From the NCBI GenBank assembly GCA_017391665.1, contig JAFOXS010000309.1, positions 1 to 12,468 on the forward strand: 12,468 bases of DNA, written 5' to 3'. The notes beneath the pieces were generated by a model, which was not told the origin of the DNA, did no database searches, and saw only the letters and a list, made by a program, of their open reading frames with translations. A program made the translations under genes and the position numbers. Shown here piece after piece: positions 1 to 6,903 of the stretch. Positions within the stretch are counted from its first letter, which is position 1, and every line of letters begins with the position of its first letter. The DNA comes from Alistipes sp. (GTDB lineage: Bacteria > Bacteroidota > Bacteroidia > Bacteroidales > Rikenellaceae).

Positions 1-1
1 G

Positions 2-481
2 ATCCGCAACTCTGGTATCAACTTCACATACGACGACCACGGTCACCCCGAGCTCGGTAAGGTATCTAAGGCTAACATCTTCAACGAGTTGTTGGAGAAC
101 AAGCTCAAGGAGTTGGGTATCAAGGTTAAGTCTCGTCCCGTAGAGATCGGTTACGAGGTACGTTGCCAGACTCCTATCGCTTACGACCTGGTATACTGCT
201 CTGAGTTGGGTATGGGTGTTTACAAGCTCTTCGCTGAGGGCAAGACCGGCTGCATGGTTTACATCTCACAGGACGGTTTCGTATCACCTCTCTACCTGAA
301 GGATTTGCAGGATCCCACAACTGGCAAGATTCCTCCCCGTCTCGTAAACGTAGAGTCAGACAAGATTCAGCAGGTTATCAACAACCTCTTGCACTATGTA
401 ACTCCCGAGGATTACGAGGCTGCAAAGGCTTACGTTGCTAACCCCGAGGCTTACGACTTCAAGAAGATCTTGAACTGGTAA
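2..481 (+). CDS. 6-phosphofructokinase, probably pyrophosphate-dependent type (C-terminal part)
   Basis: This is the 3' part of a glycolytic phosphofructokinase gene whose start lies left of the window; about 159 codons are visible, open from the first base. The stretch GYEVRCQTPIAYD fits the family block that carries the arginine contacting fructose 6-phosphate. It is followed by YCSELGMGVYKLF and then by DLQDPTTGKIPPRLV, an arrangement I associate with the pyrophosphate-linked PfkA/Pfp group rather than the short E. coli ATP enzyme. The enzyme phosphorylates fructose 6-phosphate to fructose 1,6-bisphosphate in the cytosol. The N-terminal domain with the phosphate-donor motif (GGDD versus GGDG) is not in the window, so ATP versus pyrophosphate use cannot be decided here. 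Codon use is strongly biased (AAG, AAC, TAC, GCT), as expected of a highly expressed glycolytic gene. A strong terminator follows 20 bases after the stop. Confidence 0.75.
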   Translation: MRNSGINFTYDDHGHPELGKVSKANIFNELLENKLKELGIKVKSRPVEIGYEVRCQTPIAYDLVYCSELGMGVYKLFAEGKTGCMVYISQDGFVSPLYLKDLQDPTTGKIPPRLVNVESDKIQQVINNLLHYVTPEDYEAAKAYVANPEAYDFKKILNW

Positions 482-500
482 TCTACTCTCAATCAATATC

Positions 501-535
501 AGAGGCTGCTAAACGATTTAGCAGCCTCTTTTCTT
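501..535 (+). terminator. Rho-independent terminator of the phosphofructokinase gene
   Basis: A perfect 13-base-pair inverted repeat (501-513 with 517-529, loop CGA) is followed by a T-rich run, CTCTTTTCTTTT. It sits 20 bases after the phosphofructokinase stop. The T-run overlaps the last codons of the convergent gene, whose stop is at 536-538. Read on the - strand, the same hairpin has no T-run after it, so it should act mainly on + strand transcripts. Confidence 0.9.
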
Positions 536-1045
536 TTAGAACAGATCCAGCTGTGGGTCGGGATATAGATTTACGACCTCTACCCTACACTTGCGGGCAC
601 GCTTAACGGTATATGCCGTGCCACCTGTGGGCAGATTATCCCACCACGCAACAACAATCGAGGCATTATCGACCAGAAAGTCATTTCTAAGCATATAGGC
701 TCCCTGCTTCTCATTGCTCACCACTATGCGCTCATCGGCTGCGGCCATCAGTGTATCATAGCACGCAGCATCCTCACCCGTAAACATCTGACGGAAGCCC
801 TCAAACGGCTCGACGGCAATAAGCTCGACATAGGGATGCGTGGCCTTGTACTCGGCAACGATGCGCCCGGCTGCAAGGTCGAAGCCCCACGACATACCAC
901 ACAGAAAACGCGTAAAGCCCCGCTCACAAAGGTCGTGAACCAGAAGTCGCAACTCCTCGTCAGCCTCACCCGCATATGCGCGGCGCCCCGTGAAGGCCAC
1001 CGTACATGATCGCACACTCTGAAGTATATCACAAATCGAGTTCAT
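536..1045 (-). CDS. SLOG-superfamily (DUF1273/YpsA-like) protein with C-terminal QLDLF
   Basis: A 169-residue cytosolic protein with a Rossmann-like SLOG/DprA-related fold. Visible motifs are TVAFTGRRAY (residues 15-24), the glycine-rich GMSWGFDLAAG (50-60), the helix motif MLRNDFLVDNASIVVAWWD (118-136) and GGTAYTVKRA (141-150). Their order and spacing match the DUF1273/YpsA group. SLOG proteins are thought to bind nucleotides or nucleic-acid-related ligands; the exact role of this group is unsettled. An upstream ATG at 1102 would give 188 residues, but the likely promoter (1071-1102) lies inside that extension, so I chose the ATG at 1045, about 20 bases after the expected transcription start. 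The last five residues are QLDLF, an exact bacterial sliding-clamp-binding consensus. The gene is monocistronic and convergent with the phosphofructokinase gene. Family assignment is fairly sure; function is unknown. Confidence 0.8.
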   Translation of the reverse strand: MNSICDILQSVRSCTVAFTGRRAYAGEADEELRLLVHDLCERGFTRFLCGMSWGFDLAAGRIVAEYKATHPYVELIAVEPFEGFRQMFTGEDAACYDTLMAAADERIVVSNEKQGAYMLRNDFLVDNASIVVAWWDNLPTGGTAYTVKRARKCRVEVVNLYPDPQLDLF

Positions 1046-1070
1046 ATCCGAAAAAAGTCCATCAATAAAA

Positions 1071-1102
1071 CAAAGGTAATGGTTATGGCGCGGATTTTGC
1101 AA
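1071..1102 (-). promoter_or_regulatory. Bacteroidota-type promoter of the SLOG gene
   Basis: On the - strand, TACCTTTG (1078 down to 1071) matches the -7 consensus TAnnTTTG exactly. A TTG (1102 down to 1100) lies 21 bases upstream as the -33 element. Transcription should start near 1064-1067, leaving a leader of about 20 bases before the ATG at 1045. This rules against the longer start at 1102, which coincides with the -33 element. Confidence 0.65.
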
Positions 1103-1136
1103 CTTTTCTTACTGAATTTTAAAACTTACAGGCTTT

Positions 1137-1310
1137 ATGAAACATTCAGGTATCTGCAATTTGGTCTCATTTTTGGGAGGTATGCTCGTAGGTTCGGTCG
1201 TAACGATGCTCGTAACACCGCAGTCGGGTCCCGAACTACGCACAAAGATTCGCGATTACGTTGATCAGGAGACGGAGAAGATCCGTTGTCACTGCAACGA
1301 CGACAAGTAA
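1137..1310 (+). CDS. Small YtxH-like membrane protein, 57 aa
   Basis: A short gene starting MKHSGICNLVSFLGGMLVGS. One glycine-rich hydrophobic helix (about residues 7-27) is followed by TPQSGPELRTKIRDYV and a charged tail. The pattern of a single helix, then P-x-SG-x-ELR-x-KI, then an amphipathic segment, is typical of the YtxH family (DUF/Pfam YtxH), small inner-membrane proteins often linked to envelope stress but of unproven function. The tail contains CHC (residues 51-53), which could be a metal or redox site; that is speculation. The gene lies 18 bases upstream of a second small membrane-protein gene and is probably cotranscribed with it. It is divergent from the SLOG gene. No clear TAnnTTTG element is visible directly upstream on this strand. 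Confidence 0.7.
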   Translation: MKHSGICNLVSFLGGMLVGSVVTMLVTPQSGPELRTKIRDYVDQETEKIRCHCNDDK

Positions 1311-1328
1311 CACGCCTAAGAGAAGAGC

Positions 1329-1658
1329 ATGGAAGAGCGCAAAACACAAAGCCAGGGTCATCTATCACCACTGATCTACTTTGCCGCTACGGCAACAACG
1401 GCAGCCATACTCCTTGTCACAGCACTTGTGGCGTGGCTTGCCGAGATGATCGGCTCGGTGCGCTGGGCAACACTCATCGTGGCAGGGTTTTTCCTCTTCG
1501 TGGCATGGCTCATATATGTGCTGGCGGTACGTCATGCGATAAACCATTTCCGCAACCGTCTCGACACGATATACGAAGTCGCCTATGCTGTACAGAATGG
1601 CTACAAGGTAGCATTCGATCTGGTGCGAGGATTACTTGAGCAGATCATGCATCGCTAA
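1329..1658 (+). CDS. Small two-helix inner-membrane protein (YtxH neighbour)
   Basis: A 109-residue protein with two predicted transmembrane helices at about residues 16-38 and 46-67. A polar N-terminus rich in Q, K and E precedes them, and an amphipathic C-terminal tail (about 68-109) contains HAINHFRNRLD and a mixed hydrophobic/charged helix. The topology resembles the small phage-holin-superfamily-III (DUF1469-like) proteins that often neighbour YtxH genes in Bacteroidota, but I see no diagnostic motif and cannot assign it firmly. The start at 1329 is preceded by the purine-rich AGAGAAGAGC. The pairing with the YtxH-like gene suggests a joint role at the envelope. A strong terminator follows directly. 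Another + frame overlapping this gene is a shadow without membrane-protein composition. Confidence 0.7.
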   Translation: MEERKTQSQGHLSPLIYFAATATTAAILLVTALVAWLAEMIGSVRWATLIVAGFFLFVAWLIYVLAVRHAINHFRNRLDTIYEVAYAVQNGYKVAFDLVRGLLEQIMHR

Positions 1659-1666
1659 TCGCGCAA

Positions 1667-1695
1667 GGGGTCGGCCTTCGGGTCGGCCCCGTTTT
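1667..1695 (+). terminator. Rho-independent terminator with UUCG loop, end of the YtxH pair
   Basis: A ten-base-pair stem (1667-1676 with 1681-1690, including two G-U pairs) closes a TTCG loop flanked by C and G. This is the exceptionally stable C(UUCG)G tetraloop. The stem is followed by GTTTT. It lies 8 bases after the stop of the two-helix membrane protein. Confidence 0.85.
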
Positions 1696-1699
1696 GCAT

Positions 1700-1732
1700 A
1701 AAAAAGTCCACCCGACCGTGGTCAGATGGACT
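1700..1732 (-). terminator. Rho-independent terminator of the etfB-etfA-acyl-CoA dehydrogenase operon
   Basis: On the - strand, AGTCCA (1732-1727) pairs with TGGACT (1710-1705). The stem extends inward through TCTGACC/GGTCGGG with G-U pairs, and a T-run (1705-1700) follows. It lies 26 bases beyond the acyl-CoA dehydrogenase stop, back to back with the + strand terminator at 1667-1695. Confidence 0.8.
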
Positions 1733-1758
1733 ATCATTATCGTTAAGACAATTTTCTA

Positions 1759-3483
1759 TTAGAACTGATCGTGCACCTCACTGATGAGCGCTACATCATC
1801 GGCCGTAGAGTTCAGCACATAAGCCTCGGCACCTACGATGTAGGCCTCCGCCAGCTTGGCATAAACCTTTGCATCTGATGCATACTCCTCAACCTCCGAT
1901 GCCTGCTGAGCCAACAGGCAGGTGATGATGATATGACCAACGCTCTCAACCAGACGGCGTGCGTGGAAGTCCTTGAACTGGGGAGCATCCTTGCTTACTA
2001 CCTCAACGTGAGCAACCATAGCCTCCACGCGTGTGCGCAAAGCCTTCATCTGCTCCACGATAGGCTGCATAGCCTCCGAGTAGCACAGCTCCTCGTAGCG
2101 CGAAATCTGCTCCATGAAGGTGCCCTTCGTAACGCCATTGATAGCCGCCACAACCTGCAACTGCGATGTACCCTCATAGATATTCAGGATACGGGCATCA
2201 CGATACAGACGCTCGCAGGCGTAATCCTTCATAAAGCCCGAGCCACCGTGAATCTGGATAGCATCGTAAGCCAATGAGTTGGCATACTCCGAAGCAAAGA
2301 GCTTTACAAGCGGCGTAAAGCCATCGGCCAGACGGTTGTAGAACTTCATCTCCTGACGCTCCTCTGCCTCCAGCGAACGCTCGTGAGAGATGTGGGTGTA
2401 CTGCTTGTAGATCTCAACGAAACGCGATGTCTCATACAGCAGCGCACGTGCACCACGCAGACGAGCACGCATATTGGTGAGCATCTCCGCCACGGCAGGG
2501 AACTTGATGATATCCTTACCGAACTGCTGACGCTCGTGGGCATACTTCAGTGCCTCGCGATATGCAGCCTCGCAAAGACCAACCGACTGAGCGCCAATAC
2601 CCAGACGCGCAGCGTTCATCAACGACATAACGTACTTAATCAGACCCATACGGCGATCGCCAACCAACTCGGCAGGAGCATCAGTAAATACCAGCTCGCA
2701 GGTGGGTGAGCCCTTGATACCGAGTTTATTCTCGATACGGCGCACCTTCATGCCACCATTGCGCTTATCATATACGAGCATTGACAAACCACGAGCATCG
2801 GTTGTGCCCTCCTCGGTACGTGCCAGAACGAGCGACACGTCGCCATCACCGTTGGTGATAAAGCGCTTAACGCCGTTCAAAAGCCATGTCTGGCGCTCCT
2901 CCGACCACGTAGCCTTCAACATCACAGCACCCAGGTCAGAGCCTGCATCGGGCTCGGTGAGATCCATAGCGCAGGTAGCACCCTCGCTAACCCACGTAAG
3001 ATACTTCATCTTCTGCTCCTCCGAGGCAAACTCATTCAGAGTCTCGGCACAATCCTGCAAGCCCCATATATTCTCGAAGCTCGCATCGGCACGTGCCACC
3101 ATCTCGTTAGCCATAACGAAGCACAGCAAGGGGAAGTTCAAACCCTTGAAGCGGCGGGGAAGAGTAAGACCGCTCAAGCCAGCAGCGTTGACTGCCTTCA
3201 TATTCTCCGCCGTGCCTGAAGCGTAGATCACACGGTCGTTCTCCACACGGGGGCCCTCCTTATCCACGCCCTCGGCATTGGGAGCGATAACGTCGGCACA
3301 CACCTGGCCGATGATCTCCATCACACGCTGATACGAATCCATAGCGTCCTCGAAGTTCTGAGGCGCATAGTCGTAAAGATCCTTCTCGGCAAAGCCGCGC
3401 TCCTTGAGTTCTACGATCTTTCGCATCAACGGATGCGAGAGATGATACTTCAAATCTTTATTATCTAAAAAGAAATTAGCCAT
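1759..3483 (-). CDS. Acyl-CoA dehydrogenase with C-terminal extension
   Basis: A 574-residue FAD enzyme that oxidises an acyl-CoA to the 2-enoyl-CoA (or runs in reverse) and exchanges electrons with ETF. Visible are the FAD/substrate signature MDLTEPDAGSDLGA (about 173-186), the FAD-contacting region RQQFGKDIIKFPAV (318-331), IHGGSGF (411-417) and the catalytic-base motif IYEGTSQLQ with Glu437. The family norm is about 380-400 residues. This protein has an N-terminal helical extension of some 50 residues and a C-terminal domain from about 450, like the AidB/FadE5-type long dehydrogenases. It is the last gene of the etfB-etfA operon, with its start 3 bases after the etfA stop, so ETF is its obvious electron partner. 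The acyl chain length cannot be read from sequence. A terminator follows. Confidence 0.92.
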   Translation of the reverse strand: MANFFLDNKDLKYHLSHPLMRKIVELKERGFAEKDLYDYAPQNFEDAMDSYQRVMEIIGQVCADVIAPNAEGVDKEGPRVENDRVIYASGTAENMKAVNAAGLSGLTLPRRFKGLNFPLLCFVMANEMVARADASFENIWGLQDCAETLNEFASEEQKMKYLTWVSEGATCAMDLTEPDAGSDLGAVMLKATWSEERQTWLLNGVKRFITNGDGDVSLVLARTEEGTTDARGLSMLVYDKRNGGMKVRRIENKLGIKGSPTCELVFTDAPAELVGDRRMGLIKYVMSLMNAARLGIGAQSVGLCEAAYREALKYAHERQQFGKDIIKFPAVAEMLTNMRARLRGARALLYETSRFVEIYKQYTHISHERSLEAEERQEMKFYNRLADGFTPLVKLFASEYANSLAYDAIQIHGGSGFMKDYACERLYRDARILNIYEGTSQLQVVAAINGVTKGTFMEQISRYEELCYSEAMQPIVEQMKALRTRVEAMVAHVEVVSKDAPQFKDFHARRLVESVGHIIITCLLAQQASEVEEYASDAKVYAKLAEAYIVGAEAYVLNSTADDVALISEVHDQF

Positions 3484-3486
3484 CTT

Positions 3487-4506
3487 CTACTTTGAGTTTT
3501 GCTTGTAATACTTAATCATCTTGGGGATCACCTCCTCCACCTTGCCTGTAATGGCATAGTCGGCAATCTTGTTAATGGGTGCAGCGGGGTCGTTGTTGAT
3601 CGAGATGATCATCGACGACTGATCCATACCTGCGGTGTGCTGAATCTGACCCGAGATACCGCAAGCCACATAGAGCTTAGGACGCACGGTAACACCGGTC
3701 TGACCAATCTGACGCTCGTGCTCGCAGAAGCCAGCGTCAACAGCGGCACGCGAAGCACCTACCTCGCCACCCAGCACCTCAGCCAGATCGTAGCAGAGCT
3801 GGAAGCCCTCCTTTGAGCCCATACCATAACCACCTGCAACGATGACGGTTGCACCCTTGATGTTGATCTTGCTCTTCTCCATCTGGCGATCGATGATCGT
3901 AACGGCCAGATCGGCAGGGGTGATATACTCCTTCCATGCGATAGCCTTAACCTCGCCAGCAGCGGGTGTCGGGCACTCCTGCTTACGCATCACGCCCTCG
4001 CGCACGGTAGCCATCTGCGGACGGCAGTCGGGATTAACAATCGTAGCGATGATGTTACCACCAAATGCAGGACGGATCTGATACAACAGATTCTCATACT
4101 CCTTACCCGTCTTGGCATCCTTATGAGGGCCAATCTCAAGCTGCGTACAGTCGGCCGTAAGACCGCTGTGCAGAGCCGATGATACACGGGGTGCGAAGTC
4201 ACGACCTACGGGTGTAGCACCAAACAAAACAATCTGGGGCTGCTCGGCGCGAATCAAACCGCACATGGTAGCCGTATGGGGCAGAGTGCGGAAGGGAGCG
4301 AAGATCTCGTCATCGGCAACCCACACAGTGTCAGCACCAAATTTTGCCAAAGTATGCTCCAGGCCAGCAACGTTGTGACCCATAACAACAGCCTCCAGCT
4401 TAACGCCCAGAGTCGAAGCCAACTCACGACCCTTGGTCAAGAGCTCCAAACTAACGTCGGCCACCTGGCCATCCTCTATTTCGATATATACAAATACGTT
4501 ATTCAT
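3487..4506 (-). CDS. etfA: Electron transfer flavoprotein alpha subunit
   Basis: A 339-residue subunit of the ETF heterodimer, which binds FAD and passes electrons to or from acyl-CoA dehydrogenases. The C-terminal FAD domain is complete: GGEVGASRAAVDAGF (246-260, with Arg253), RQIGQTGVTVRPKLYVACG (265-283), GISGQIQHTAGM (283-294) and SINNDPAAPINKIADY (302-317). The N-terminal domain contains TADCTQLEI and RPQMATVREGVM (162-173). The RPQMATVR block is one I associate with the ETFs of anaerobes. The length is normal for the family, slightly long. The start lies 12 bases after the etfB stop and the stop 3 bases before the dehydrogenase start, so translation is probably coupled. Confidence 0.95.
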   Translation of the reverse strand: MNNVFVYIEIEDGQVADVSLELLTKGRELASTLGVKLEAVVMGHNVAGLEHTLAKFGADTVWVADDEIFAPFRTLPHTATMCGLIRAEQPQIVLFGATPVGRDFAPRVSSALHSGLTADCTQLEIGPHKDAKTGKEYENLLYQIRPAFGGNIIATIVNPDCRPQMATVREGVMRKQECPTPAAGEVKAIAWKEYITPADLAVTIIDRQMEKSKINIKGATVIVAGGYGMGSKEGFQLCYDLAEVLGGEVGASRAAVDAGFCEHERQIGQTGVTVRPKLYVACGISGQIQHTAGMDQSSMIISINNDPAAPINKIADYAITGKVEEVIPKMIKYYKQNSK

Positions 4507-4518
4507 ACTCCTTAACCT

Positions 4519-5394
4519 TTAACCGAGCGTGTGGCTCGCAATAAGTTCAACCATAAGAGATGCAATATCCTCATCCGACGCCGTGAGACACTTAGCCTCC
4601 TTCGACTGGAATACCACATTCTCAATCTTCTTAACCTTTGTGGGTGAGCCGCTCAAGCCCAGCTGCTGCTCATCGCAAACGATATCGGCAGCGGTCATCT
4701 CCACAATACGCAGATAGTCGCGCTCCTCGACCAGCCTCTGAGCCACCTCCGATGCTGCAGCCACCTCCGAGGGAATCATAGCCCACTTGTACTTCATCAC
4801 CAGACGAGCATTCTGCGGACGGATCTCAGGAGCCGACGAATTGACAGTCAGCACGGCGGGGATAGGACACTCGACAGTCTCCACGCCACGATCCAGACGA
4901 CGACGCACCACGAGCGACGACTCCTTCACCTGGACGATCTCCTCGGCATATGTCACCTGAGGCAAGCCCATCTTCTCGGCCACCTGGGGACCTACCTGAG
5001 CCGTATCGCCATCGATAGCCTGACGGCCTGCAATGATCACGTCAGCACCAATCTGGCGCAGAGCGCACGAAAGGGCATACGATGTAGCCAGCGTATCGGA
5101 GCCGGCAAATTTACGATCCGAGAGCAGATAACCGCCATCGGCGCCACGGAACATGGCATCGCGGATGATGTCGGCAGCACGCTGCGGACCCATAGTCAAA
5201 ATATACACGGTAGAGCCTGCACACTCCTCCTTGAGGCGCAATGCCAACTCCAAGGCATTCAAATCTTCAGGATTGAAAATAGCAGGCAGCGCAGCACGGT
5301 TGACCGTACCCTCTGCCGTCATTGCGTCCTTACCCACGTTGCGGGTATCGGGCACCTGCTTGGCCAATACAACAATTTTTAATGCTTTGTTCAT
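4519..5394 (-). CDS. etfB: Electron transfer flavoprotein beta subunit
   Basis: A 291-residue partner of EtfA. Motifs seen: LAKQVPDTRNV (10-20), NPEDLNALELALRLK (41-55), GSDTLATSYAL (98-108), the nucleotide-binding loop GRQAIDGDTAQVGPQVAEKMGLPQVTY (starts 123, ends 149) and RRRLDRGVETVE. The GDTAQVGP loop binds AMP in ordinary ETFs and a second FAD in electron-bifurcating ETFs. The GRQAIDGDTAQVGP form and the length of 291 (mitochondrial-type EtfB is about 250) both look like the clostridial/Acidaminococcus group. It is the first gene of the operon. No perfect TAnnTTTG promoter was found in the 197 bases between it and purA. A weak candidate, TACTTTTT at 5473-5466, lacks a properly spaced TTG. 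Confidence 0.95.
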   Translation of the reverse strand: MNKALKIVVLAKQVPDTRNVGKDAMTAEGTVNRAALPAIFNPEDLNALELALRLKEECAGSTVYILTMGPQRAADIIRDAMFRGADGGYLLSDRKFAGSDTLATSYALSCALRQIGADVIIAGRQAIDGDTAQVGPQVAEKMGLPQVTYAEEIVQVKESSLVVRRRLDRGVETVECPIPAVLTVNSSAPEIRPQNARLVMKYKWAMIPSEVAAASEVAQRLVEERDYLRIVEMTAADIVCDEQQLGLSGSPTKVKKIENVVFQSKEAKCLTASDEDIASLMVELIASHTLG

Positions 5395-5591
5395 TAGTCT
5401 AAATATTGGTTAATAGCGGAACGATTGCGCGACACAACCACCCCTTTATACGAAAAAAATGCGCGAAAAAGTATAATCGATCGGCATACATACCCTCTAT
5501 GTGACAACTTACGCGACTAAGTGGCCAATAAAGGATATGTATACGACCGAAAATGCTATTCGAGCATTCAGTTCTATTATTTCACTTATAC
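5395..5591. other. Intergenic region between purA and etfB
   Basis: These 197 bases hold the 3' end of the purA transcript and must hold the etfB promoter. I see a small hairpin (AATGCT at 5552-5557 with AGCATT at 5563-5568) but no convincing T-run after it on the - strand. There is no open frame of interest. Read-through from purA into etfB cannot be excluded. Confidence 0.5.
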
Positions 5592-6860
5592 TTATCGTAC
5601 GATTGTCTCGTCACGGTCGGGACCCACAGAGATGATCTTCACAGGTACACCGGTCTCACGCTCGATGAACTCAACGTACTGCTTGAACTCTACGGGGAAG
5701 TCCTCGTAACGACGAACCTTGCAGATATCGCACTTCCAGCCCTTGAACTCGGTGTAAACGGGCTCAATAGAGTCGTTAACCTCATAGGGGAAGTGATCCA
5801 CCAGCTCGCCATTGACACGATAAGCGGTAGCAACCTTGATGGTGTCGAAATCGTTCATCACGTCCGACTTCATCATAATGAGCTGCGTAACGCCATCAAC
5901 CATAACGGCATACTTCAGTGCTACCAGATCCAGCCAGCCGCAACGACGCGGGCGACCTGTAACAGCACCGAACTCGTGACCAATGCGGCGCAACTCCTCA
6001 CCAACCTCATCGAAGAGCTCAGTGGGGAACGGACCGCTACCTACACGGGTACAGTAGGCCTTGAAAATACCGTACACGTCGCCGATCTTAGTGGGCGCGA
6101 CACCCAGACCGGTACAAACACCTGCACATACGGTATTCGACGAGGTAACAAAGGGATATGTACCGAAGTCCACATCAAGCAACGAACCCTGTGCACCCTC
6201 GGCCAGGATGGGTACATCCTCGTCAATATATTTATTTACTACGTGCTCGCTATCGATAAACTCGAAGCCACGAAGATACTCGATACCCTCCATCCAGGTC
6301 TTCTCGTACTCTGTAACGTCGTACTCGAAGCCCTCGTACTGTGAGAGCATCTCAACGTGCTTTGCCTTGAGACGGTTATAGCGGTCGATGAAATCCTCAG
6401 CCAGCACATCGCCAAAACGCAAACCATTACGGCCAGTCTTGTCCATATAGGTCGGGCCGATACCCTTGAGCGTTGAGCCGATCTTCGACTTACCCTTTGC
6501 AGCCTCACTGGCAGCATCCAGCATACGGTGTGTAGGCAGGATGATATGAGCCTTCTTTGAGATGAGCAACTTCTCCTTTACGGGAATACCCTGCTCAGAG
6601 ATATTCTTCAACTCCTCGGCAAGTGATACGGGGTCAACCACCACACCGTTACCGATTATATTAATAGAACCGTCGCGGAAGATACCCGAAGGTACGGTAC
6701 GCAACACAAAACTCTTATCGCCGAAGTGCAACGAGTGGCCAGCGTTGGGGCCTCCCTGGAAACGAGCAACTACGGTATAGTTGGGGGTGAGCACATCCAC
6801 TACCTTACCTTTACCTTCATCGCCCCACTGCAATCCGAGAACTACATCTACTTTTTTCAT
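5592..6860 (-). CDS. purA: Adenylosuccinate synthetase
   Basis: A 422-residue cytosolic enzyme that joins IMP and aspartate using GTP to form adenylosuccinate, the first committed step to AMP. Diagnostic blocks are GLQWGDEGKGK (9-19, with catalytic Asp14), GGPNAGHSLHF (36-46, with His42), GSTLKGIGPTYMDKTGRNG (128-146, IMP loop), GTYPFVTSSNTVCAG, and the aspartate-loop motif TGRPRRCGWLD near residue 300. The C-terminus VKIISVGPDRDETI is also typical. Length is normal for the family. The ATG at 6860 begins MKKVDVVLGLQWGDEGKG, the standard start. A matching promoter lies at 6904-6933, leaving a leader of only about 40 bases, which is unusual and described separately. Neighbours are the etf operon downstream and an acidic-tailed small protein upstream, each apparently transcribed separately. 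Confidence 0.98.
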   Translation of the reverse strand: MKKVDVVLGLQWGDEGKGKVVDVLTPNYTVVARFQGGPNAGHSLHFGDKSFVLRTVPSGIFRDGSINIIGNGVVVDPVSLAEELKNISEQGIPVKEKLLISKKAHIILPTHRMLDAASEAAKGKSKIGSTLKGIGPTYMDKTGRNGLRFGDVLAEDFIDRYNRLKAKHVEMLSQYEGFEYDVTEYEKTWMEGIEYLRGFEFIDSEHVVNKYIDEDVPILAEGAQGSLLDVDFGTYPFVTSSNTVCAGVCTGLGVAPTKIGDVYGIFKAYCTRVGSGPFPTELFDEVGEELRRIGHEFGAVTGRPRRCGWLDLVALKYAVMVDGVTQLIMMKSDVMNDFDTIKVATAYRVNGELVDHFPYEVNDSIEPVYTEFKGWKCDICKVRRYEDFPVEFKQYVEFIERETGVPVKIISVGPDRDETIVR

Positions 6861-6900
6861 TTATAAGTTTAGCATTAAGCGCAAAAAACCATTTTTTTGC
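6861..6900 (-). promoter_or_regulatory. Short purA leader with 5'-terminal hairpin and two mini-ORFs
   Basis: On the - strand the leader should begin near 6900-6897. An eight-base perfect inverted repeat, GCAAAAAA (6900-6893) with TTTTTTGC (6888-6881), loop ATGG, lies at or next to the expected 5' end. The ATG at 6892-6890, part of the loop, opens a five-codon frame M-V-F-C-A with TAA at 6877-6875. That stop shares one base with a second ATG (6875-6873), which opens M-L-N-L with TAA at 6863-6861, directly abutting the purA ATG at 6860. The structures are seen; a regulatory role is inference. Confidence 0.4.
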
Positions 6901-6903
6901 ATC

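Noticed and set aside
1286..1639. 117-codon + strand frame overlapping the two-helix membrane protein
   Set aside because: It overlaps the YtxH-like gene end and the 1329-1658 gene in another frame. The latter has clear membrane helices and a plausible start, while this frame looks random.
2702..3226. 174-codon + strand frame opposite the acyl-CoA dehydrogenase
   Set aside because: It is antisense to the conserved FAD/substrate region; the composition (rich in Ser, Arg and Pro) is typical of a reverse-frame artefact.
5552..5568. Possible terminator hairpin after purA (AATGCT/AGCATT)
   Set aside because: The stem is only six base pairs and is followed by TTCGG rather than a T-run on the - strand, too weak to call a terminator.
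5553..6344. 263-codon open frame on the + strand opposite purA
   Set aside because: It is antisense to well-conserved PurA sequence, shows no family motif, and starts in the purA downstream region without a promoter. It is a shadow frame.
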